A stretch of DNA of 64,000 bases from Procambarus clarkii (GCF_040958095.1 NC_091199.1:31840008-31904007), one strand, 5' to 3'; shown: positions 33,606 to 44,886, counted from the stretch's first letter. Made by a program: numbers and translations. Notes: generated from the letters alone by a model not told the origin.

Positions 33606-34546
33606 TTAGTTGACTCTTTGTCTTTCGACTAAGGTATGTAGACCTTCTGTAATTTCTTTCAAGGTCAGAAAGGTTTTATTGTACATAGTACACAATTTAT
33701 CTAAGGTTTCTCTTGGCAATTTTCGCCTAACAACTACTTTGGTCATCCATTCAGCTGTCTGAATTTGGACTTTAAGGCTTAAGGCCTTGAGTAAAGATTT
33801 TAACTCCAGCCTGAAAGTTTGGAGAGAATCTGTAGAATTATTAGCAGATGGTAAATCTAGTAATTTTTGAACTAAGACAGTAATAGTTCTCTCCTTGTTA
33901 TCGTAGTTGGTTTTGAGCAATTGAACAGCTAGGGTGTAACCATCACTGGTCAGTGTTATATTTGAGATTACTTTCAAGGCTTCATTTCGTAACAAGCCTT
34001 GTAAATAAGTGAATTTGGTTGTTTGAGGATGTTGACTTTAGAGTCTACTGCATCCACGAATTTACTCCAGAAATCATCCCAACTTTCATTCTCGCTACCA
34101 GAGAATGTGGGTATGTTGATTTGAGGTAATTTGACATCAGGATCTGTATGTGCAGTAGAAGGTATTGTTAATTTGTTTTTAGCAATTTGCTTTTTAAAGG
34201 GTTGAAGCTTAACCTGTATATCATCTTCATACTCCGCTAAGTCATTTACGACATCCTCAAGTTCACTATTGCCTATAGAAGTTGAGTGAAGTTCTGTCAA
34301 ATACAGATTCATATGTTGCTTAATATGGGCGAATTTGCTTTCAGCAATTTGAAGTAAATCTTCTAATTCAAAGTAGTCAACAGGTGACTGTTGTGACAGA
34401 TTTTGACATTTAGTAATCTGTCGGGTCAAATGACCTTTCAAACCGATAAGGGTCCTTTTCATTTTCTCAGCCGTTTCCATTATGGTGGGTAAAGGCTGGT
34501 TTGACAGTAAATAGTTGTTACTGAGATAACTGGGATATTGACTCAT
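33606..34546 (-). pseudogene. BEL/Pao gag-like protein, copy 1
   Basis: Starts with ATG at 34546. The first 190 codons include a helical region rich in Leu/Gln and INIPTFSGSENESWDDFWSK, the hallmark of BEL/Pao gag (DUF1759-type capsid). The frame then shifts by -1 near 34010, and the capsid continues in the protease frame with QGLLRNEALKVISN to MYNKTFLTLKEITEGL, ending with TAA at 33606. No canonical X-XXY-YYZ slippery heptamer was seen at the shift. The same shift is in copy 2, so it predates the duplication or is a property of the family. Capsid subunits would package the RNA. Confidence 0.85.
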
Positions 34547-35107
34547 TCAATGGAGTTCAATATCAATATTAATAGCCTAATATATTTGAATAGACTACAC
34601 CACCTCTTTCAGAGGTTAATTTACCTACCTAACAAGAAATAACTAATTATTTTGAGTAGTGCTTGAACTTCACCATTAACTTTCGTCCGGCTAGTTCATC
34701 TTTATCACCATTAGATGTAATTGTGATCATTCAGCAGCACTCAAAATGTATACACACAAAATAATGAGTACAAGAAGAAATAATATGGATATACTCTAAT
34801 CAGAGTTATCTTAAGGTTTAATCCCACCCTTGATAGGGTCAGCACAAATGAATAATATATGTACTACTAACTAGCTCAAGCCTAGTCGTGAGAATTTCTA
34901 CCTAAGAAACTACAAATTTATTTAGTCTGTGTTTGTGCCAAATTCAGCACAATCACAGCCTAAATTCCTACCTAATAAAGGTTGGCAAAGATTATTGTGG
35001 TGCAGTAATGTGAATATATAGTTGTGCTGTATTTTTGTTTTTTTTTGGATTATATAGTTTATAGAAATGTGCCACTTGCACACACAAGTGAAAACAATTA
35101 TGTACAG
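34547..35107. other. Non-coding spacer between SGNH-like frame and gag (copy 1)
   Basis: About 560 bp, AT-rich, with a poly-T tract near 35034-35047 and no open frame of note. It is conserved in copy 2 (43609-44172). Its function is unknown; it may hold packaging or internal initiation signals. Confidence 0.5.
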
Positions 35108-35646
35108 TTAATTTTGGCTTGCTAGCCACAGCCGTTTGTGATAATTGATTGTATAGATCAATTTGTCAACTACATGTGACCTAGACTCACCTGACAGGTG
35201 TACACCATCTCTAGCCAGGTTTTGTCTGTATGGTCTGGCTGTAAATTGAATATAAGTGGCATCCAATCGTACTCGTTTTTTCAGCCTGAAGTTTATGTAT
35301 TTGGCAGCTCTCTGGTAATATTCTGGTGTTACTCCCCAACGATTATCATTAGTCAGTTGGCGAGGTTCCACTAATGTGAATACACTAATGTGAGTTTAAA
35401 TGAAGAAATTATGGTTTTAAGGTGATTAATCACCTCAGCTGGATGACGAGTAGGATGGATGTCATTACCACCTAAATAAATAATAGTTAGATGGTGAGGC
35501 CACTCTAACGTAGGTGTTAGTGTGGAATTGTTATAAAAGTTATGAACTGTTGCTTCTGGTGACCTAAAGATTCTTACTTCAGTATGAGGTATAGGTCTAA
35601 ATGTTATGGGTAATTGACTGTGTCCCACGAGTGCTACCTTATACAT
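35108..35646 (-). pseudogene. SGNH/GDSL-hydrolase-like protein in BEL/Pao element, copy 1
   Basis: First frame after the primer-binding site: ATG at 35646. VALVGHSQLP carries the nucleophile-type Ser10, IIYLGGNDIHP (57-67) matches the G-x-N-D block, and in the second frame RDGVHLSGES gives the D-x-x-H block. These are three of the four SGNH signatures in correct order and spacing for a ~190-residue domain. Such enzymes are esterases or lipid/carbohydrate deacylases; the substrate here is unknown. The frame breaks between blocks III and V, where a cattagtgta stretch looks like a local copy of flanking DNA and creates a stop. It could instead be two peptides, but the continuity of the fold argues for one broken gene. 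Confidence 0.7.
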
Positions 35647-35801
35647 GAGGTATAAGTAGCAATGAATTGGTGTGAATTAGGCTAACCTGTGTGTTACTCT
35701 GTCAGTAGACACGGTTAATTAATGGGGTTAGTCTAGACTACTTCACACGATGATTAGTTATTACTAATTAGTATGTATATATTTATATTTATGTTTATCC
35801 G

Positions 35802-35819
35802 GTTCGATAAGGACCATAA
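35802..35819 (-). promoter_or_regulatory. Putative primer-binding site, copy 1
   Basis: Minus strand TGGTCCTTATCGAACCGG two bases after the LTR end. Its complement CCGGTTCGATAAGGACCA ends in CCA and contains GGTTCGA like a tRNA T-loop, as expected for a tRNA-primed element. The tRNA identity was not established, and the T-loop is closer to the 3' end than in a standard tRNA. The same sequence is in copy 2 near 44869-44884. Confidence 0.55.
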
Positions 35820-37444
35820 TGTGGAATATCTGGGCTGGACTCAATTTATTTAATTATTAAATTAATGAAATCAATTACGAAGGACCACCCACTTTTAAGA
35901 AAAGAGGGAAACTAATAAAAAGTGATCATTAAAAACACAAGGAAGAAGCAGTGTCTATGGATAAATATTAGAAAGCATAATCACTTAAATAATTAATGGG
36001 CTGTATGGTTAATTAACTTAAGTCAGAACCTCAAACACCTACATTGGGGGGGTATTGCTAGAACTTCATATACGTCTAGGAACTAGTGTGGTTCGTACAC
36101 CAGTTCATTGTTTGATGAATAATATTGTGACCAAAATGTTAAAGAATCAATAGGAGATTACCACCAGAAATTAAAGAGATTATTAGCATTAGAAAGTAAT
36201 CATCTAAATAAACACATATTATCTCCAGTGTACATGACGAGTATTCAATTAGATAGAATCATGAACAAATAGCAAAAATTGTAGTAATTATATGTGTACA
36301 AAAAGTCTTAGCTTAAAGACGATTTCTATGACATCATTCAAGCCTCGTCCTCGTGATCTCAGGAATTCCTCGTAGAAGCCCTTAGAGGTGAATAACATGA
36401 ATGTAGGTAACAGCTCGTTGACTCCTCACATACGAGCTGTAATTTAAGGGATATTACGTAGCATTGAACTAGGCTACTTAAATCTCAATATTCATGAAAT
36501 ATAAAATAAAAATTAGTGCGGTACTAACGTTGGATTTTTTGTAGTCGTTCGATATATTACGACAGGCTGCCCACGACATATACGATCTCTAATGATGCAT
36601 CAAAAAAGAACTATATACTTATCGAAAGGTGCAAATTATGCTGAAGCCTGCCAGTATCGCGTCTCAGGCTCAAACTTCCACAATGTCGTACACATGGTTG
36701 ATAGCTTGGCTTGAATATCGACGCGTTATTAGTTGACCGAGCACTGCAGATCACGTAGAACAATAATAATTCATTCTGGGTTGAGTATCAGTTTAATTCT
36801 TGCTGATAATCTCAACGTCACGTGTCTCAGACTCTGACCCCACGACCTTTGTTGCTCAATTCCGCAACACGAGTACACCACACACACACACAATGGCGTC
36901 TCCTTTCCCTCTTCAACCCGCGTCCCGCATTCACCACAGAAATTATTTATCACGAATAATATTATTTCGCGCGATTGTGGCTGAAAGACTTTAATAAAGA
37001 CTGGGTTGTAATTCTAGGGATTTAAATATTATTACTTTCTCGTCTTATGGTGGTAAACAAGAAATGGAGAAGATTTTAGTTTTCTCCATGAAATTCACGC
37101 GACGGAAAATTTCTTACTTGATAACAATTGTAGCTAAAACTCTCGATTTAGAATTACCTGGGAGTTATGTTATCCATAAATAATTATCACACGGAATACT
37201 GATGATTTTAGAGAATCACATTTAATTCTCTAACACACTGGCTATAAATGTGTTTAACTAGATATAATCTGACGCAATACTGGTGCTTGGTTTCGTAAGA
37301 ATTCCAGTATCCATATGCAGATATAATAGTTAGTTTATGTGAACATTACTGTTAATAAGTTTTAGTAACTACTGAAATTAGTATATTTTAATACTGATTT
37401 ATTATAATACAATAGTATTGTATTAGTGTTGGAAATTTCCAACA
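35820..37444 (-). repeat. BEL/Pao LTR B (1625 bp), shared by both copies
   Basis: On the + strand it runs TGTGGAATATC ... GGAAATTTCCAACA, giving TG...CA ends and short inverted ends TGTGGAA/TGTTGGAA. The end at 37444 is set by where similarity to LTR A stops; the end at 35820 is inferred from TG plus the adjacent primer-binding site. It serves as 3' LTR of the complete copy and 5' LTR of the truncated one. It carries a short (CA)n tract near 36883. It is roughly 97-98% identical by eye to LTR A. Confidence 0.75.
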
Positions 37445-38032
37445 TAACTCCGGGGGGAGATTTCTCGGGTCGCAGTGCAATGTTGAGTACTGACATACCT
37501 ATCCCGAAGTTAGTATTAATGTTAATATGTTAGTATGTTAGTACACACACGTAACGGATGTCCCGTAATTGTCAAGGACATGCCAGAAACTTAAGTCTTG
37601 CAAAGAAGTTCATGTTGAATGGAACATGTTATTGGAAATCATCTAAAGTTAATGACTAATAAAGCCTACAATGAACTCTGGGACTGGTGTCGCTATGACA
37701 TGTAATGTTTATGTTACTAAGTCTTAAAGTTTTGTAAACTCTCAGATACTCTAGACGAAATAATGTTATTATTAATAGCCTATACAACAAATTAAGATTT
37801 AAATCATACAATTTAAAGTAACTGAGAATCCACTGTGATGAGAACGTTCTGGGTCATTGTGACTTGTAACGATTTGTTACTTGACATTACAACACAGTAT
37901 CATCATGATTACTTAAATTGGATGGGAAATTATTTGCTCTTGGTCGAAGCTATAATAGGCTTGTAGTTTCCGTTTGCATTGTTGAGCAGCAGCTCTAGTA
38001 GGGCGGTTGCTCGGTGGATCAGAGTTGTTGTC
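37445..38032 (-). other. 3' non-coding region of BEL/Pao copy 2
   Basis: 588 bp between the integrase stop and LTR B. The bases directly upstream of the LTR on the minus strand are ctccccccggagtta, not a polypurine tract, which is odd for plus-strand priming. No open frame. Confidence 0.6.
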
Positions 38033-39172
38033 CTAGGAAACTGTTGGTGAAGCTGGTTCTGGTAACCACTCTCGTTCTGCTAATTCGAGAGGTACCAACT
38101 TCTCTAAGGTTTTTAGGGTAGTGTTGAATCGGCATAAAACCTTGACTACTCTCAGGATGCCTTGGTGATCTGGGTGGATAGCAACAATTTTGCCTATGGG
38201 CCACTCGGACCTTGGTCCATCACTGTCAACCAATACTAGGTCTCCTGGTTTAAGTTGTACTTTATTATAGGGACTCGAAGCTCCGTAGTGGTACTCTCGT
38301 AGAGCTGTGAGGTACTCTCGAGTCCACACCTCATTCCACCTTTCAATTACTCTTGAAAGATGTTGGTAACTTTCTACTAAGTAACTCCTGGTTACATGTG
38401 AAGGGTCGACGGGGTCCTCTTCTGCCAAAGGTATTAGAGGGCTCAGCAGGCCTCCATGTATTAAGTGTGAGGGACTCAGAGGTTCTCTCTGTGAGAAATT
38501 ATCTGATAGGTATGTTAATGGGCGATTGTTGACTCGCTCCTCGATTTCCACGACAAGTGTTTGGAGTTCGGAGTAACTAATTTTCTGTCGATGCAAGGTC
38601 TTCCTTAAACACTTCTTGACAGTTCCTATCATACGTTCGTAGAACCCACCTTGCCAGGGGGCTCTGGGAGCTATAAATTTCCAGTGGCATTGTCGTCTCT
38701 GTAGGACTGACTGCACTTCTGGATGATTCCATACCTCTCGCAGACAGGCTTCTCCTGCTACAAAATTTGAACCATTGTCTGATATCATTAGTTTGGGACA
38801 GGATCTGCGAGCTGCAAATCTACGAAAAGCTTGGATGAAGGCTTCAGCACTCATGTCCGAAGTTACTTCTAGATGTACGCCTCGCGTGGTAGCACACGTG
38901 AAGAGGCAAATATAAGCTTTCACTGGTATCTTATCTGGATTGCCAGTGAGAAGTATGGCTCCTGTGTAATCGACACCAGTGGTCTCAAAGGGACGAAGAT
39001 GAACTACTCTTTCTTCAGGGAGTGGTGGAGGTCCTGGGTAAGGACACACTCGAGCATCGTATCTTTTGCAGATCACACAGAATTTAATAATTGATTTGAC
39101 TGTTTGACGACCTTGAGGAAGCCAATATTTTTGTCTAAGGTCGGTGAGAGTGTCTAACACTCCACCATGCAA
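38033..39172 (-). CDS. BEL/Pao integrase (copy 2), open frame
   Basis: 379 codons. The N-terminal zinc-binding region is partly here (HGG at 2-4, CVIC at 32-35), with the upstream His-rich part (LHHHQYGT) just before the first ATG. The catalytic triad D68 (GVDYTG), D132 (SDNGSNF) and E179 (GGFYERM) has D-63-D-46-E spacing. The C-terminal part (SHLIHGGLL at ~226; LKPGDLVLVDSDGPRSEWP at ~317) is the DUF5641-type domain of BEL/Pao elements. It inserts the cDNA into chromosomes. The frame is the same as RT and protease of this copy, but an upstream TAG (39245-39247) and the SINE separate them, so it cannot be made as part of the normal polyprotein. Confidence 0.92.
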   Translation of the reverse strand: MHGGVLDTLTDLRQKYWLPQGRQTVKSIIKFCVICKRYDARVCPYPGPPPLPEERVVHLRPFETTGVDYTGAILLTGNPDKIPVKAYICLFTCATTRGVHLEVTSDMSAEAFIQAFRRFAARRSCPKLMISDNGSNFVAGEACLREVWNHPEVQSVLQRRQCHWKFIAPRAPWQGGFYERMIGTVKKCLRKTLHRQKISYSELQTLVVEIEERVNNRPLTYLSDNFSQREPLSPSHLIHGGLLSPLIPLAEEDPVDPSHVTRSYLVESYQHLSRVIERWNEVWTREYLTALREYHYGASSPYNKVQLKPGDLVLVDSDGPRSEWPIGKIVAIHPDHQGILRVVKVLCRFNTTLKTLEKLVPLELAEREWLPEPASPTVS

Positions 39173-39317
39173 AGTACCATATTGATGGTGATGTAAAACT
39201 AGAAGTTTGGTAATGATGTTGTGACGTGGTAGAAGGATTGGATTCTATGTATCCAGATCAATTTTGGCATGAAGCAAACGTCCTCCACACCTTAATATAT
39301 TATGAGTGTTGGCATCA
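39173..39317 (-). pseudogene. Integrase upstream region with stop, copy 2
   Basis: In the integrase frame this reads DANTHNILRCGGRLLHAKIDL, then TAG at 39245-39247, then ILLPRHNIITKLLVLHHH, the usual BEL/Pao junction between RNase H and the HHCC zinc domain. The stop is private to what can be seen, as copy 1 lacks this region. Confidence 0.8.
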
Positions 39318-39565
39318 GGAGGGCCTCGTAGCCTGGTGGATAGCGCGCAGGACTCGTAATTCCGTGGCACGGGTTCGATTCCCGCACGAGGCAGAAACAA
39401 ATGGGCAAAGTTTCTTTCACCCTGAATGCCCCTGTTACCTAGCAGTAAATAGGTACCTGGGAGCTAGTCAGCTGTCACGGGCTGCTTCCTGGGGGGAAAG
39501 GCCTGGTCGAGGACCGGGCCGCGGGGACACTAAAAGCCCCGAAATCATCTCAAGATAACCTCAAG
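39318..39565 (+). mobile_element. tRNA-derived SINE inserted in BEL/Pao pol
   Basis: 248 bp. The head 39323-39392 folds like a tRNA with a 7-bp acceptor stem gcctcgt/acgaggc, A box tagcctggtgg, loop ctcgtaa (anticodon position CGT) and B box gggttcgattccc. The body and tail share ttctttcaccctgaatgccc, ggcctggtcgaggaccgggc and cccgaaatcatctcaag with the SINE at 18176. The flanking atca on both sides (39314-39317 and 39566-39569) is a likely short target duplication. Copy 1 shows the empty site (ggcatcatacaagat at 30487). It has no acceptor CCA and is not a working tRNA gene. Confidence 0.9.
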
Positions 39566-40684
39566 ATCATACCAGATACCTAGAGACTTGGTTAATTTAT
39601 CTGGAAGATTTTCATATTCACTTCCATATGTCTCTTGCTGGGCACGTTTGATCCAGTAGAGGATAGGATTGGGAAACTTATGTCTGATTCCTATCTTAGC
39701 AAGAAAGTCAAACACATGTGCTGTCACTCTTAATAACTTACTCAAGTTAGAATAATTGTGAGGATTAATAACTAAGATTCGATGAGGTTCTGGTTCTTTC
39801 ATGGGAGTAGTGATATTGGTCACTATGACTTGTGGCTTTTGTTTGGGCCACTGACCACTAATAAGCCATGAAGGTCCATTAAGCCACATCGAAGACTTGA
39901 TAAGTTGTTTTAGTGTCAATCCTCGAGATAAGTAATCTGCAGGATTGTCCTTAGTGGGAACATGTCTGAATTTATATTCAGCAGATAATTCATAAATTTC
40001 CCTAACACGATTACTAACGTAGGGAGTTTTATTGTTGTTGTTTCTTACCCATTGTAAGACTGCCTCATTGTCTGACCACACGACAATCTCACCAAAGTGG
40101 ATATTATTGAGTGTCTTGATCAGGCAATGAGCCAATCTTACTCCCACCAGCAATGCAGTTAACTCCATTTGAGGTAAAGATCTCTTCTTAATGGGAGCAA
40201 CTCTTGCTTTAGATGTGAACAAAATTGATTCTGCACTATTGACTAAGTAGGATACAGCGCCATACGCTTTACCAGAGGCATCGCAAAAAACGTGCAAATT
40301 TGTGGGCAAGTTTTGTCCTGAAGCATTACGAGGAAATTTCAAAACACTTAACTGATTGAAATCTGTTGTGAGTATCTGCCATTTAGCTTGCAACTCAATT
40401 GGCAACGTATCATCCCATCCCATATGTTTCTGCCAGCATTCCTGCATTAGGAGTTTGCCCCTTATTAATATAGGACTAAGTAAGCCAAAAGGGTCAAATG
40501 GTTGACTGACATACGAGAGTAATTTTCTCATGGTAAGGGATGAATTATCGGTTTGTACTGACTTGACATTCATCTCGTCAGTACTTGTGTTCCATTCCAC
40601 ACCTAGAACTTTTAATTGATTAGGTACCTGATAACCTGGAAACTCTTTCTCGATTATCTGGTTTAATGATTTATTATTTGAGGT
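39545..40684 (-). pseudogene. BEL/Pao RT C-terminal and RNase H region, copy 2
   Basis: Same frame as the RT upstream, from which it is cut off by TAG at 40685-40687. It carries PLGLLSPILIRGKLL-type connection sequence (here PFGLLSPIL), FCDASGKAYGAV, MELTALLVG, VWSDNEAVLQW and DNPADYLSRG. It has the intact A6 tract where copy 1 has A7. The last residues read into the SINE tail. Confidence 0.88.
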
Positions 40685-41584
40685 CTATGATTGTAGTGGC
40701 ATATTGGCTCCTAACAACTCACGGTTAGCTTCATGGTAGATTTCTACCAAATTGGATTGATCATTTGTAGTTCCCTGGAAATTATCGACATACAAGTTGT
40801 CACTGATTTCTGCCTTATAAGGGCTATTTGACTTCCTCAAATGTGTATCTAATGTTGCTTGAAGTAGAAACGGGGAGGAAGTCGCTCCGAATAGCACTGA
40901 GGCAAAACGATAAGTTATGATATCACTGTTAGGATCCAGTGGGTCCTTAATCCAGAGAAACTTGGTGTAATTACGATCCTCCTCTTGTAAACCTACTCTA
41001 AGGAAAGCTTTACTGATATCAGCAGTATAAGCAAAAATACCAGTACGGAATCGTAATAACACATCATGTAGCCTTTGTGTTAGGCTAGGTCCCGTTTGGT
41101 GACATTCATTCAAAGACACACTGTTTGGCTTCACTTTAGCACTACAGTTGAAGACAATACGTATTGGTGTCGTCAATGAATCTTTCACCACAGCGTGATG
41201 AGGTAAATAGTGACCTGTTTTTCGGTCATCATTATCAACAACCTCGATAAATTTACTGTTGAGTTGTTGTTGGATTAGTTGATGATACATGTTCAGTTTG
41301 TCTGGCTGCTTCTTCAGTCGTGTTAATTGAGACTGTAATTGTGAGGCTGCCATGAAATAATTAACTGGAAGTTGTGGATGATTCAACTTCCATGGTAGTC
41401 TCACCCAGTATTGTTTATCTTTATAGACAACTGTATCCAGATATTGCTGGTAAATCCACATATCATCAGGGCTTGGTTGTTCAGGGATAATACCTAAAGT
41501 GTCTAAATCCCACAGACGATGTACAGGTGGATCAGACTCAATATCTTCAGATATTTCTCTGAAATGTAGGGGTGACTGTTCCAA
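40685..41584 (-). pseudogene. BEL/Pao reverse transcriptase, copy 2 (nonsense mutation)
   Basis: Matches copy 1 RT closely, with HHAVVKDSLTTPIRIVFNCS, DISKAFLRV and NLYVDNFQGT. A Trp codon (TGG in copy 1) is TAG at 40685-40687 just after MPLQS. Two residues (Ala-Glu type) are lost by a 6-bp deletion near 41136. It is separated from the protease by the same in-frame TAA (41705-41707) as copy 1. Confidence 0.9.
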
Positions 41585-41704
41585 GCCTAGTCACGCCACT
41601 ATTGTATTGTTAGATTGTTGGTTGGTTGACGCTGGATTTTGTTGGAAAAGCACCGGTCCAGTAAGCAATTTGCCTCCAGCAGATGACAGCAAATTCATTC
41701 CGTG

Positions 41705-42670
41705 TTATCTGGTGCATCCCGTTATAAATTTATAATAATGGTCAGCGCCTATAAGTATTCCAACATCAGTGAGGCAGTCAGAATTTATTTTGTAGTCTAC
41801 TAGCCTCATGCGGTTTCGTTTAAGATATTTCACAGTGCGAGCTAATCCTGTGACCTGCAGGTCTGTAGGAAGTTTGTCTACTACTACCGCTTGTATTGGA
41901 CTAGTGGAAGATCCAGGTCTCACTAATACCTTAACTACTTGGTATTCACGAGGTCCACTATTAGTCAAGAAACCAGAAATATTCAATCTCACACTTTTGG
42001 CAGGTTTTAATTTTAACTGCTCGACTAATTGTTGTGTAATGAAGGTTTTCTGTGATCCTTGGTCGAAAAGACCTCTAGTGTTAACTCTGGATTTCCTGTT
42101 AATTAATCTAAGTTGAGCTGTAGGCAGAGTGATATTATTGCCTTGCTCAGTAGCAAGTTCATTTATTTCTTGATGTACCTTGCAATATTGTACTGTGGTA
42201 GAATTCGTGGAATTCTCCCCAGTTGTCATGGATTGGGTAGAAGTTTTTCTACACAAGGCATAATGATGTATACCTTTGTTGCATATACTGCATGAACGTA
42301 GTTGCACTACACATTTACTGGGATCATGAGAGCCCATGCACTTGGTGCACCTGTGTATTTCTTGTAACCGTTTAATCCTGGTATTAAAGTTAGGATAAAC
42401 AGTGCATTGGTAGGTGGCATGTTCTTGACTACAGAACAGACACCTTATCTCTCTGGTTGACTTTGTCCCTTTAGTAGACAAGTCATTGGTTACACCAGAA
42501 GGAGATACTGAATAAGTACCTACATTACCACTCCCTTTTCCAGTGGATGGAGCAGTCCTAGGTTTAAATTTATTAGACTTATTTAGAGTCGTTTTGGGTT
42601 TGACTGAAGTGTCAATATGAGCTGAGTTACGATGGGAGTTAGTAGAGAAGTTTGAAACACTTTTCCCATT
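41705..42670 (-). pseudogene. BEL/Pao zinc knuckles and aspartic protease, copy 2
   Basis: From Met at 42481: the same three Cys/His clusters and FDQGSQKTFI protease motif as copy 1, with a few substitutions (for example CSICNKG for CSRCNKG, VRPGSST for VRLRSST). It ends at the shared TAA. Confidence 0.85.
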
Positions 42671-43608
42671 TTGGTTGGCTCTGTCTTTCGACTAAGGTAT
42701 GTAGACCTTCTGTAATTTCTTTCAAGGTCAGAAAGGTTTTATTGTACATAGTACACAATTTATCTAAGGTTTCTCTTGGCAATTTTCGCCTAACAACTAC
42801 TTTGGTCATCCATTCAGCTGTCTGAATTTGGACTTTAAGGCTTAAGGCCTTGAGTAAAGATTCTAACTCTAGCCTGAAAGTTTGGAGAGAATACGTAGAA
42901 TTATTAGCAGATGGTAAATCTAGTAATTTTGAACTAAGACAGTAATAGTTCTCTCCTTGTTATCGTAGTTGGTTTTGAGCAATTGAACAGCTAGGGTGTA
43001 ACCATCACTGGTCAGTGTTATATTAGAGATTACTTTCAAGGCTTCATTTCGTAACAAGCTTTGTAAATAAGTGAATTTGGTTGTTTGAGGATGTTGACTT
43101 TAGAGTCTACTGCATCCACGAATTTACTCCAGAAATCATCCCAACTTTCATTCTCGTTACCAGAGAATGTGGGTATGTTGATTTGAGGTAATTTGACATC
43201 AGGATCTGTATGTGCAGTAGAAGGTATTGTTAATTTGTTTTTAGCAATTTGCTTTTTAAAGGGTTGAAGCTTAACCTGTATATCATCTTCATACTCGGCT
43301 AAGTCATTTACAATATCCTCAAGTTCACTATTACCTATAGAAGTTGAGTGAAGTTCTGTCAAATACAGATTCATATGTTGCTTAATATGGGCGAATTTGC
43401 TTTCAGCAATTTGAAGTAAATCTTCTAATTCAAAGTAGTCAACAGGTGACTGTTGTGACAGATTTTGACATTTAGTAATCTGTCGGGTCAAATGACCTTT
43501 CAGACCGATAAGGGTCCTTTTCATTTTCTCAGCCGTTTCCATTATGGTGGGTAAAGGCTGGTTTGACAGTAAATAGTTGTTACTGAGATAACTGGGATGT
43601 TGACTCAT
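42671..43608 (-). pseudogene. BEL/Pao gag-like protein, copy 2
   Basis: ATG at 43608. The first 190 codons are nearly identical to copy 1 (INIPTFSGNENESWDDFWSK) and have the same -1 shift near 43072. The distal capsid half has a further private 1-base loss in a T-tract near 42928 (aattttgaac against aatttttgaac), and another indel near 42685, so this copy is more damaged in gag than copy 1. Confidence 0.82.
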
Positions 43609-44172
43609 TCAATGGAGTTCAATATCAATATTAATAGCCTAATATATTTGAATAGACTACACCACCTCTTTCAGAGGTTAATTTACCTACCTAACAAGAA
43701 ATAACTAATTATTTTGAGTAGTGCTTGAACTTCACCATTAACTTTCGTCCGGCTAGTTCATCTTTATCACCATTAGATGTAATTGTGATCATTCAGCAGC
43801 ACTCAAAATGTATATACACAAAATAATGAGTACAAGAAGAAATAATATGGATATACTCTAATCAGAGTTATCTTAAGGTTTAATCCCACCCTTGATAGGG
43901 TCAGCACAAATGAATAATATATGTACTACTAACTAGCTCAAGCCTAGTCGTGAGAATTTCTACCTAAGAAACTACAAATTTATTTAGTTTGTGTTTGTGC
44001 CAAATTCAGCACAATCATAGCCTAAATTCCTACCTAATAAAGGTTGGCAAAGATTATTGTGGTGCAGTAATGTGAATATATAGTTGTGCTGTATTTTTTT
44101 TTTTTTTATTATATAGTTTATAGAAATGTGCCACTTGCACACACAAGTGAAAACAATTATGTACAGTTAATT

Positions 44173-44713
44173 TTAGCTTGCTAGCCACAGCCGTTTGTGA
44201 TAATTGATTGTGTTGATCAATTTGTCAACTACATGTGACCTAGACTCACCTGACAGGTGTACACCATCTCTTGCCAGGTTTTGCCTGTATGGTCTGGCTG
44301 TAAATTGGATATAAGTGGCATCCAATCCTACTCGTTTTTTAAGCCTAAAGTTTATGTATTTGGCAGCTCTCTGGTAATATTCTGGTGTTACTCCCCAACG
44401 ATTATCATTACTCAGTTGGCGAGGTTCCACTAATGTGAATACTACCGAATTTGCTGATGAGTTTAAATGAAGAAATTATGGTTTTAAGGTGATTAATCAC
44501 CTCAGCTGGATGACGAGTAGGATGGATGTCATTACCACCTAAATAAATAATAGTTAGATGGTGAGGCCACTCTAACGTAGGTGTTAGTGTGGAATTGTTA
44601 TAAAAGTTATGAGCTGTTGCTTCTGGTGACCTAAAGATTCTTACTTCAGTATGAGGTATAGGTCTAAATGTTGTGGGTAATTGACTGTGTCCCACGAGTG
44701 CTACCTTATACAT
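44173..44713 (-). pseudogene. SGNH/GDSL-hydrolase-like protein in BEL/Pao element, copy 2
   Basis: Same architecture as copy 1: GHSQLP with Ser10, YLGGNDIHP at 58-66, then in a +1-shifted frame VEPRQLSNDNRWGV and RDGVHLSGES. The sequence between is longer than in copy 1 by 8 bp and the second frame is open back through SANSVVFTLVEP, so the intact ancestor probably read straight across. A TAA upstream in that frame places the lesion within about 40 bp (near 44455-44490). Substitutions between the copies are few and leave the S, N, D and H positions unchanged. Confidence 0.72.
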
Positions 44714-44886
44714 GAGGTATAAGTAGCAATGAATTGGTGTGAATTAGGCTAACCTGTGTGTTACTCTGTCAGTAGACACGGTTAATTAATGGGGTTAGTC
44801 TAGACTACCTCACACGATGATTAGTTATTACTAATTAGTATGTATTTATTTATATTTATGTTTATCCGGTTCGATAAGGACCATAA

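Larger units (their letters stand above)
30481..35819 (-). mobile_element. BEL/Pao retrotransposon, truncated internal region (copy 1)
   Basis: In minus-strand order: primer-binding site, SGNH-like frame, gag, zinc-knuckle/protease, RT, RNase H. Similarity to copy 2 ends at gagtgttggcatca (30481), just past RNase H, so integrase, 3' region and 3' LTR are missing. Its 5' LTR is the one at 35820-37444, which is also the 3' LTR of copy 2. Confidence 0.85.
37445..44886 (-). mobile_element. BEL/Pao retrotransposon, complete internal region (copy 2)
   Basis: With LTR A (44887-46509) and LTR B (35820-37444) this makes a 10.7-kb element, including the SINE. Minus-strand order: LTR A, primer-binding site, SGNH-like frame, 560-bp spacer, gag, zinc knuckles/protease, RT, RNase H, integrase, 3' spacer, LTR B. 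Confidence 0.85.

Noticed and set aside
35820..37444. Small frames on both strands inside the LTR (for example 36771-36994)
   Set aside because: About 60 codons each, no motif, and both reside in LTR sequence.
39323..39392. tRNA gene with anticodon-position CGT
   Set aside because: It is the head of a SINE with body and tail shared with another copy; not an independent tRNA.
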